A stretch of DNA of 33,202 bases from Calditrichota bacterium. GTDB taxonomy: Bacteria; Calditrichota; Calditrichia; Calditrichales; Calditrichaceae. Position 1 is the stretch's first letter, and each line of letters begins with the position of its first letter. Below are positions 26,957 to 33,202 of the stretch, one piece after another. The stretch spans positions 1 to 33,202 of the forward strand of contig RQOG01000171.1 of NCBI GenBank assembly GCA_003854985.1. Direction: 5' to 3'. The notes under the pieces are model-generated. The model was not told where the DNA came from. It made no database searches and was given only the letters and a program-made list of their open reading frames with translations. The translations under genes and the position numbers were made by a program.

Positions 26957-28663
26957 TTAACGGAGAAGAATCATTTTTTTCGAAATACTGATATGATTTC
27001 CTTTAAGAGTATAGAAATAAGTACCGGAAGATAATCCGGATGCGTCAAAACAAAAACGGTAAATCCCGGCGTTCAGTTTATGGTTTATTAATTCAGCCAC
27101 TTTTTCACCCTGAATATTGTATACTTTTAATGTGTAAAACCCGGATTCGGGAATAGCTATCTCTATTATCGTAACCGGATTGAAAGGGTTGGGATAATTC
27201 TGTTCCAATCTATAACTTTCACACACAGGGTAATAATCATAGTTTATTGCCGATACCAAATGCTCATCTCTGTTGGTTTTGTGCACATAGATATCAAAAT
27301 CGGTTTCATTTCGCATATCAAGCCAGGAAAGAACAAAATTACCATCCGAAATTATTTCCACAACAGGCTCTTCCTGTTCATAACCGTTTGCCGTCGCCAT
27401 ACCGATTCCTTCTGAATCCCAAAGTAAATTTCCCGAGGTATTAATCATTTGCCCGTATATATCGCCCCATTCATCACCGCGATCATCACTCCATGCCATA
27501 AAACAGTTTCCCAATTCATCAACAATAGCGGCCGGCGTCAACTGATCGTTTGCAGCCGCAATGATAGGAATACCATTAGCGCTCCATTGAGGCACAGCAT
27601 CCTGATTTATATACTGGGCATAGATATCACAATCTCCCGAACGTTCATCCTGCCAGATAATATAAGCTCCATCATTTCCGTCCGAAATGATATTAACATC
27701 GGATTTGGTATTTTCAGCGTTACATATCATTACGCCCTGTTCGTCGAGCAGCAATTCTCCGGCAGCATTAACATGCTGAAGAGCAATACCATTGTCTATA
27801 TTGCGGTTATCCTGCCAGACTATAAAGACGCCGCCTTGTCCATCGCCGACAATATCCGGAAATTCAACGGAACCTGAGGCCTGACAAATGGCCAACCCGT
27901 TATGCGGCCATAGAACGTTTTTATCCCCATCAATATATTGGGCATAAATATCCGGATTGCTAATATTACGGCTGTCCTGCCAGACAATAAATACTCCCCC
28001 CAGGCCATCCGCACAAAGCGCCGGATAGGACTGGCTATTGGAAGTATCGCAAATGGCCAGTCCGTTAGCCGGCCAGTAAAGCGAACCGGTTGAATCCACA
28101 TGCTGCAGATAAATATCCGTTGAGCCAGGCGTAGCGGGAAGATTCATCCAGACGATATAAGCGCCTCCTCTGCCATCCGATGTAATTTGCGGAAATGAAT
28201 TCGTGCCATTCGATTCGGCAATGGTTTTGCCGTCTGCACCCCATAATTTATTGCCGGTTGAATCCAGACGCTGGCAAAATAATTTGTAATCATAAAAACC
28301 ATTTGGATTTTGCGACCAAAGCAAAATAACGCCGCCATTTTTATCAGGAACGGCCTGCGGTGCAAATTCGCCATAAGATGTTGTCTGAATTACCGTTCCA
28401 TTTTCTGTCCATTTTATAATCCCATTTGCATCCAGACGCTGTCCGTAAATATCTCCTCCAAACATGCCTGTTTCATCACGATAATCGCGCCAGAAAACAT
28501 ATACGCCGCCAACCTGGTCTTTACATATTGCCGCTTCTTGTTGATTCCCGGAATAAACGCAAACGGGAGTATTCAATAAGGAATCGCTTATCCATTGTGC
28601 GGAAATAATCCCGGCTGATAAAAAAACAAATGAAAGGATCGTTGGTAAAATAAACTTTTTCAT
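26957..28663 (-). CDS. T9SS-exported beta-propeller-like repeat protein
   Basis: A 568-residue secreted protein. The start is ATG 28663: GGAGG lies six bases upstream and it leads straight into a signal peptide (cleavage after ISA, residue 22); an upstream ATG at 28702 has no such support. Eight repeats of about 55 residues follow. A typical unit reads P-x-I-x-x-DG-x-GG-V/A-hydrophobic-I-V-WQD-x-R, then DIYAQ, and W-x-x-NG-x-A-I. This fits a beta-propeller. The last 87 residues are a T9SS sorting domain: LEQNYPNPFNPVT, then LKVYNIQGEKV, an AGIY segment, SGLSSGTYFYTL and KKMILL. The product should reach the cell surface or medium. It follows the FG-GAP gene by 75 bases. Confidence 0.88.
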   Translation of the reverse strand: MKKFILPTILSFVFLSAGIISAQWISDSLLNTPVCVYSGNQQEAAICKDQVGGVYVFWRDYRDETGMFGGDIYGQRLDANGIIKWTENGTVIQTTSYGEFAPQAVPDKNGGVILLWSQNPNGFYDYKLFCQRLDSTGNKLWGADGKTIAESNGTNSFPQITSDGRGGAYIVWMNLPATPGSTDIYLQHVDSTGSLYWPANGLAICDTSNSQSYPALCADGLGGVFIVWQDSRNISNPDIYAQYIDGDKNVLWPHNGLAICQASGSVEFPDIVGDGQGGVFIVWQDNRNIDNGIALQHVNAAGELLLDEQGVMICNAENTKSDVNIISDGNDGAYIIWQDERSGDCDIYAQYINQDAVPQWSANGIPIIAAANDQLTPAAIVDELGNCFMAWSDDRGDEWGDIYGQMINTSGNLLWDSEGIGMATANGYEQEEPVVEIISDGNFVLSWLDMRNETDFDIYVHKTNRDEHLVSAINYDYYPVCESYRLEQNYPNPFNPVTIIEIAIPESGFYTLKVYNIQGEKVAELINHKLNAGIYRFCFDASGLSSGTYFYTLKGNHISISKKMILLR

Positions 28664-28738
28664 CAAATTCCTCCTTTTTAATTTGGAAGCATTTTTGGCC
28701 ATTTAACACATCAGCATCCTTTTATAAAGCTCTACGCC

Positions 28739-31690
28739 TTATTTTAACAGCAAAAGCCTTTTTGCTTCAATATGCTTATTGTTTGCAATCTTATCTTCAG
28801 CAAACATTTTATAAATATAAATGCCGCTTGCCACTGTTTCTCCGTTATTGTTTTTCCCATTCCATGAAAGCGAATGTACGCCGGCCGGTTGTATTTGATT
28901 AATTAACTGCGCGATTTCCTTTCCCAGAGTATTATAAATGACAATTTTTATATATGACTGCGCGGGAAGCGTATATTTAATTCGCGTGGAGGCGTTAAAA
29001 GGATTCGGATAGTTTTGTTTGAGGGAATATGAAATTGGAGCAATTACATCTTTATTATCAGGAATAGATGTAATGCTATTGCCATAAACATAGGCCTTGC
29101 CTGAATTATATCCGATATTACAATTATTATGCGCGCCAATAATAACATCGGCATAACCATTACCATTAACATCCCCGGCGCAGGCTACGCTATACCCGAA
29201 CAGATCCTGCATAGCTTCTCCCTGAAATACCGCATCCGCCGTATTATTCATCACTGCAGCGCCTAAGTATAGAAATGCAGCGCCGGCGTCCCAACCGGCA
29301 TCGCTTGTAAAATGGTGCGCGCCAATGATCACATCATCGAAACCGTCTTTATCCACATCCCCTGCCGAGGAAACGGTATATCCGAAACACGATCCATTTT
29401 CTCCGCCGGTGAAAACAGCATCGGGAATTTTATCAATGATTTGGCCTCCGTAATAAATATAGGCTCTTCCCGGACGTTCACCGTTATCATACGCTTCATA
29501 AGCGCCCACTATAACATCGCTGTAACCATCATTGTTTACATCTCCCGCTGAAGCAACGCTATACCCGAAATAGTCTTTTTCCCAGACGCTTGTCAGGGTG
29601 TCGTCGACGACATTATCCATAGTCTGACCGCCATAATAGATGAAAGCCCGCCCTTCATCATTCGGACCTGAATTGTATGCGCCTCCGATAATATCATCAT
29701 AGCCGTCGTTATTGACGTCGCCGGCTGATGAAACGCTAATACCAAAGTAACTGTATCCCTGTTCGAGATCGCAGGCATTTAAGAGTAAATCGGGATCGTC
29801 ATTCATGGATGAACCGCCGTAAAAAACATAAACATGGCCGTCCGAATAATCGCCTGAATAGGGCGCGCCGATAACGACATCATCATATCCATCATTGTTT
29901 ACATCGCCAGCCGAAGCGACGCTATGACCAAAATTCTCTCCTGAAATTTCTGTGGCTAAAATCAAATCCGGGGAATTATCCATCATCGAGCCGCCAAAAT
30001 ACACATAAGAAAGACCGGAATTGTAACCATAATCGTCATTTTCCGGCGCGCCGACAATAACATCATCAAAATCATCGCCGTTCACATCCCCGGCGCAGGC
30101 GACGCTATAACCGAACTTATCCTGGTAGGCATCGCCCGTGAGAATTAAATAGGGCTCCTGGCTTATTACAGAACCGCCTAAATAAATATAAGCTTGTCCG
30201 GATAATTGCTCTCCATCATAAATAGCGCCAACAATAATATCATCATAACCGTCGTTATTTATATCCCCTGCGGAAGAAACACTTCCTCCGATCGCTTGCC
30301 CTGCCCTTGTACCCGTATAAGTATAGTCGGCAGTCGTATCTATATTTTCATCGCCATAATAAATATAAACTTTCCCGGCGCTGGCTCCCGCTTCGTCATT
30401 ACCTGGCGCCCCGATAATTATATCCGGATAAGTATCATTATTTAAATCTCTTCCTGCGGAGATACATTGTCCAAATTCATCCCATTTCATTTCGCCAATA
30501 AAAGATGCATCAGGAATACTGTCCATATCCGCGCCGCCAAAGTACAGGTAAACGCTTCCGGCATTATCACCCGCCGTTTCATTGCGGCAGGCGGCTACAA
30601 GCACATCATCGTATCCGTCATCGTTTACATCGCCGGCCATTGAAAGACTGCGTCCATAATAGTCACCGGTTGATTGAGGCGCTAAAGTAACGTCAGGCAG
30701 GTTATCCATCCCCACGCCACCATAGTGGATATAGGCAATACCGTTCGTACTACGTTGTGCGCTAACAATCACGTCGCTGTAATCATCATTATTAACATTA
30801 CCGGCCGAAGCCACGCAATAGCCAAGGTGATCGGAAGCGTTTTGTCCTCTTATGATTACATCCGGCACCGTATTCATAGGATAGGCGCATAGATAAATAT
30901 AGGCGCTGCCTGAGCCGTTGCCATTTTCACTGCAATTCCAGGCGCCGACAATGACGTCATCATTACCGTCATTATTAATATCACCCGCTCCGGACACGCT
31001 GTAGCCAAAATCATCTCCGGCGGATTCTGCTATCAATGTGATATCCACCGTATTATCCATTTCCGCCCCGCCCAGATAGATGTACGCGCGGCCTCCTCCC
31101 GGGGCGTCAGTGGCGCCGATGATTACATCATCATAGTTATCATGATTAATATCGCCCGCTGAAGAAACACTATAACCAAAGTAATCCCTATCGGATTCAC
31201 CGCTTAATACAATATCCGCCGTATAATCCATAACAGCGCCGCCTAAATAGATGTAAGCTTTACCGGTATAGGTGCTGTTTGCATGAGCGCCCACAATAAC
31301 ATCATCATAGCCGTCATTATTAACATCGCCGGCAGAGGCCACACTGTAACCAAAATAATCACCGTCGGCTTCTCCGTGTAAAATACGATCAGGCGCCGCA
31401 TTATTCACGGGCAAAGAAACGGAAAAATAGATATATACTTTACCTGTTCTTTCCGATGTATTTATATCAGCCGCGGAAAGCATACCGGCGGCCCAGTCGT
31501 CATAACCATCGCCGTTTACATCGCCTATATTGATTATCATTGATCCAAGCATACTGCCATTAAAATCGGTTGTTGGTTTAGCCGGAAAAAATTGCAGTAA
31601 TTCCATATCCTGCGCCTGGATTACTGCAAATACAATAAATATCAGCAAAACAGCTTTTAAGAATATTAATTTTTTTGCCTGATTATCCAT
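28739..31690 (-). CDS. T9SS-exported FG-GAP (integrin-alpha-like) protein with 14 repeats
   Basis: A 983-residue surface protein. AGGAGG seven bases before the ATG fixes the start; the signal peptide ends VIQA (residue 26). Residues about 40-871 hold 14 FG-GAP repeats of about 60 residues. Each has FGYSV-x-SAGDVN-x-DGYDDVIVGA with a calcium loop D-x-N-x-DG-x-x-D, and then AYIYLGG. Fourteen repeats equal two seven-bladed propellers. Repeats 1, 7 and 8 are most diverged at the FG-Y position. Residue 891 on is a T9SS sorting domain: QNYPNPFNASTRIKY, LGKEIAQLI, SWNGKNNNGETVASGIY and KRLLLLK. Likely role: calcium-dependent surface contact. Confidence 0.93.
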   Translation of the reverse strand: MDNQAKKLIFLKAVLLIFIVFAVIQAQDMELLQFFPAKPTTDFNGSMLGSMIINIGDVNGDGYDDWAAGMLSAADINTSERTGKVYIYFSVSLPVNNAAPDRILHGEADGDYFGYSVASAGDVNNDGYDDVIVGAHANSTYTGKAYIYLGGAVMDYTADIVLSGESDRDYFGYSVSSAGDINHDNYDDVIIGATDAPGGGRAYIYLGGAEMDNTVDITLIAESAGDDFGYSVSGAGDINNDGNDDVIVGAWNCSENGNGSGSAYIYLCAYPMNTVPDVIIRGQNASDHLGYCVASAGNVNNDDYSDVIVSAQRSTNGIAYIHYGGVGMDNLPDVTLAPQSTGDYYGRSLSMAGDVNDDGYDDVLVAACRNETAGDNAGSVYLYFGGADMDSIPDASFIGEMKWDEFGQCISAGRDLNNDTYPDIIIGAPGNDEAGASAGKVYIYYGDENIDTTADYTYTGTRAGQAIGGSVSSAGDINNDGYDDIIVGAIYDGEQLSGQAYIYLGGSVISQEPYLILTGDAYQDKFGYSVACAGDVNGDDFDDVIVGAPENDDYGYNSGLSYVYFGGSMMDNSPDLILATEISGENFGHSVASAGDVNNDGYDDVVIGAPYSGDYSDGHVYVFYGGSSMNDDPDLLLNACDLEQGYSYFGISVSSAGDVNNDGYDDIIGGAYNSGPNDEGRAFIYYGGQTMDNVVDDTLTSVWEKDYFGYSVASAGDVNNDGYSDVIVGAYEAYDNGERPGRAYIYYGGQIIDKIPDAVFTGGENGSCFGYTVSSAGDVDKDGFDDVIIGAHHFTSDAGWDAGAAFLYLGAAVMNNTADAVFQGEAMQDLFGYSVACAGDVNGNGYADVIIGAHNNCNIGYNSGKAYVYGNSITSIPDNKDVIAPISYSLKQNYPNPFNASTRIKYTLPAQSYIKIVIYNTLGKEIAQLINQIQPAGVHSLSWNGKNNNGETVASGIYIYKMFAEDKIANNKHIEAKRLLLLK
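29078..31570 (-). repeat. Tandem imperfect repeat of about 170-190 bp coding for FG-GAP units
   Basis: Fourteen units inside the FG-GAP gene; the most similar stretch encodes GDVNNDGYDDVIVGA and is nearly identical at DNA level in several units. The repeats could recombine and change blade number. Confidence 0.8.
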
Positions 31691-31906
31691 AGTCGATCCT
31701 CCTGTTTATACGGGATATTTTTATCATAAAATGATATTGTCGGTTTTCTCTTGGATATAATATTCCATTTAAAATTCCAATTAGTCTATACCATATTCAT
31801 GGGATTTTATGGAAAGCCTTATTCTGCTATAAATGACATCAGGAATATTGAAAACCAATGATATTTTTTTAAATTGGAATCGGTTTTACGAAAAAACTAA
31901 GGCAGA

Positions 31907-32479
31907 ATGAAAATAATTACATTACTGGGCAGTCCAAGGATTAAGGGAAATACGGCAAAAATCCTTGGTAAATTCGAAGAACTGGCGATTGCCAAAGGAC
32001 ATAAAATAGACCGTATAAACATCGTCAAATACAAGCTAAACGGATGCCTGGGCTGTGATAAATGCAAGCCGGTTATTGATGAACCGGGATGTATTCAAAA
32101 GGATGATATGATGCTGTTGTTTGACAGAATGATAGCGGCGGATGTAATTATTTATGCCACGCCTTTGTATGCCTGGGATTTTACCGCGCAGATGAAAACC
32201 CTGATTGACCGCCAATACTGCCTGGTAAAAAACTATGACACGCCGGCATATAAATCGTTTTTAAAAGACAAACCCGTCGCCCTGTTGGTTACCTGCGGAG
32301 CTGCAATTGAAAATAACGCCGACCTGATACCGGTTATTTTTAAAAGAGAATGTAATTATACCGGAAGCAGAGTAATTGGACCCTATATTGCGCCCTGCTG
32401 CACAACGCCTGCCGCTCCAGGCCGATGGGCGGATGAAACAGCCCGGAAGATGGCGGATGAAATATTGGCTGATATCTGA
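31907..32479 (+). CDS. Flavodoxin-fold iron-sulfur flavoprotein-like oxidoreductase (Isf-like)
   Basis: A 190-residue protein. GSPRIKGNT (8-16) is the FMN phosphate loop of the NADPH-dependent FMN reductase/flavodoxin family; YATPLYAWDFTAQMKTLIDR is the second flavin loop and helix. Between them C47-x2-C50-x2-C53-x8-C62 resembles the compact four-cysteine motif of archaeal iron-sulfur flavoprotein Isf, whose last gap is usually 4-7. It may carry FMN and a 4Fe-4S cluster and move electrons to an unknown acceptor. AAGG lies four bases before the ATG. The gene stands alone and faces the STAS-like gene. Confidence 0.82.
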   Translation: MKIITLLGSPRIKGNTAKILGKFEELAIAKGHKIDRINIVKYKLNGCLGCDKCKPVIDEPGCIQKDDMMLLFDRMIAADVIIYATPLYAWDFTAQMKTLIDRQYCLVKNYDTPAYKSFLKDKPVALLVTCGAAIENNADLIPVIFKRECNYTGSRVIGPYIAPCCTTPAAPGRWADETARKMADEILADI

Positions 32480-32514
32480 TTTATTAATATTATGTTTATA
32501 GTCTTAGTAATGAA

Positions 32515-32533
32515 AACATTTTATTAAAATGTT
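32515..32533. terminator. AT-rich hairpin between convergent genes
   Basis: AACATTTT (32515-32522) pairs with AAAATGTT (32526-32533) around ATT. It lies between two convergent genes but is AT-only apart from one C-G pair and lacks a T-run, so it is at best a weak terminator. Confidence 0.3.
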
Positions 32534-32543
32534 ACTGATAAAA

Positions 32544-32924
32544 CTATTCATCTCCCCTGACGCCGAGCCATTCCATAGCCTCATCCATACTGCGGGTAAC
32601 ATGGTATTTTATGGACAGATGGCGAAGCTCCGCCTTGGCGATATGAATTCTTGACATACCATATTCATAATCACGGGAAACAACTAAAACTGTTTTTCCA
32701 TTTTTTCGCTGATTTTCGTGCCGGAGAATCACTGCGATAATATTTTCAATATCGTAGGTTGTAAACGATGCGCCTTTTGCTTTTAGCAGATTCCATAGGG
32801 CATACTTAGTCGGCCCTTTTTTATAAAATTCTTCTATGGCCTGAATCATCTTTGGCGCAGTGAGTTCCCCTTTAACCGTAAGTATCGTCAAATCTTTTTT
32901 ATGATCTTTTGAGATATCGATCAT
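32544..32924 (-). CDS. Small STAS/SpoIIAA-like protein
   Basis: A 126-residue cytosolic protein. It opens MIDISKDHKKDLTILTVKGELT, a strand-turn-strand like SpoIIAA-type domains, then a helix with FYKKGPTKYALWNLLKAKG, a KTVLVVSRDYEYGMSR strand-helix, and a closing SMDEAMEWLGV. This matches a widespread small family that I know only as STAS-like and uncharacterised; most members have a conserved GPT-x-x-x-LWD segment, here LWN. No serine phosphorylation site typical of anti-anti-sigma factors is evident. GAG upstream of the ATG is a weak ribosome-binding site. Confidence 0.6.
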   Translation of the reverse strand: MIDISKDHKKDLTILTVKGELTAPKMIQAIEEFYKKGPTKYALWNLLKAKGASFTTYDIENIIAVILRHENQRKNGKTVLVVSRDYEYGMSRIHIAKAELRHLSIKYHVTRSMDEAMEWLGVRGDE

Positions 32925-33054
32925 GGTTATCTCAATTGTATTTTATCAGACTGTTTTGCAAATCATTGGTATAGTTAAAGATAATATCAGACAACAGTAG
33001 ATTACAATTAATTTTATTAAAAATTATCACATCCGTCCTAAATAAATATTCTTG

Positions 33055-33188
33055 CTTGCCACGATCTTTAGATCGTGGATTAGGAAAGCCCTATTAGAAT
33101 GGGCTTCAGCCTCAAATGGAAGTTTATAATTGGGCTAAAGCCCCATTTTCCGGTTATTTTCATACCGCTATCTGAAGATAGCGGCAAG
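33055..33188. mobile_element. REP/BIME-like palindromic element with inverted terminal hairpins
   Basis: Four hairpins in 134 bp. The outer two are inverted copies: CCACGATCT-TT-AGATCGTGG (33059-33078) and CCGCTATCT-GA-AGATAGCGG (33165-33184), each a 9-bp stem with a 2-base loop. They are bounded by CTTGCC on the left and its complement GGCAAG on the right. Inside are AAGCCC/GGGCTT (33086-33106) and GGGCT-AA-AGCCC (33132-33143), again in opposite orientation. This is the layout of a pair of inverted REP sequences (BIME), usually moved by a RAYT-type Y1 transposase encoded elsewhere. No ORF lies inside. Confidence 0.7.
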
Positions 33189-33202
33189 TTATTTTTGATA
33201 AC

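Noticed and set aside
29078..31570. CRISPR-like or intergenic repeat array
   Set aside because: The repeats are in frame, protein-coding FG-GAP units of unequal length without unique spacers. No CRISPR array or cas gene occurs in the window.

Overview
The window looks like a chromosomal segment from an FCB-group bacterium, probably near Calditrichota or Ignavibacteria-type lineages. Two large secreted proteins end in type IX secretion (T9SS) sorting domains with the motif NYPNPFN. Clear Shine-Dalgarno sequences (AGGAGG, GGAGG) precede several starts, and the promoters look sigma70-like with a TATATT-type -10 box. Shine-Dalgarno use argues against typical Bacteroidota. The DNA is AT-rich. This placement is inference; no rRNA or tRNA gene is present to settle it.

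Layout. 1-1385 (minus): the 5' part of rex, with two candidate Rex operators around its own promoter, preceded by a metallophosphoesterase gene. 1476-8908 (plus): a secreted DUF2147 protein, then one 2218-residue ORF ending at a bidirectional terminator. 8924-9292 (minus): a single-domain response regulator. 9506-12700 (plus): an S58/P1-family peptidase coupled to a SpoIIM-like membrane protein, a DUF1893 protein and an Ig-repeat lipoprotein. 12702-17694 (minus): a tight four-gene cluster of a PEGA-domain membrane protein, rarA, a GT9-like protein and a secreted endonuclease/exonuclease/phosphatase. valS lies upstream. 20660-24199 (minus): an operon of a two-TM RCK potassium channel, a stand-alone cyclic-nucleotide-binding protein, a HEAT-like helical protein and an unknown Cys/His protein. 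24356-26858 (plus): a secreted unknown and a GT39-type glycosyltransferase. 26957-31690 (minus): two T9SS-exported beta-propeller proteins. 31907-32924: an Isf-like flavoprotein and a STAS-like small protein, convergent. The window ends in a REP/BIME-like palindromic element. No gap between genes exceeds 300 bases.

The most unusual object is the 2218-residue protein at 2201-8857. Read by eye, it carries a fold-type I PLP aminotransferase core with the aspartate-aminotransferase signature residues at near-canonical spacing (N674, D703, Y706, K747, R755, later R983). About 900 residues further on it carries an ATP-PEP-carboxykinase/HPr-kinase-type P-loop domain with the PckA metal ligands in order (K1644, H1664, P-loop 1684-1691, D1718). 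I know of no described enzyme with this architecture. The second candidate system is the channel/cNMP/HEAT/Cys operon, which looks like a cyclic-nucleotide-gated channel whose sensor is a separate subunit. Both proposals rest on motif reading and need profile searches or structure prediction.
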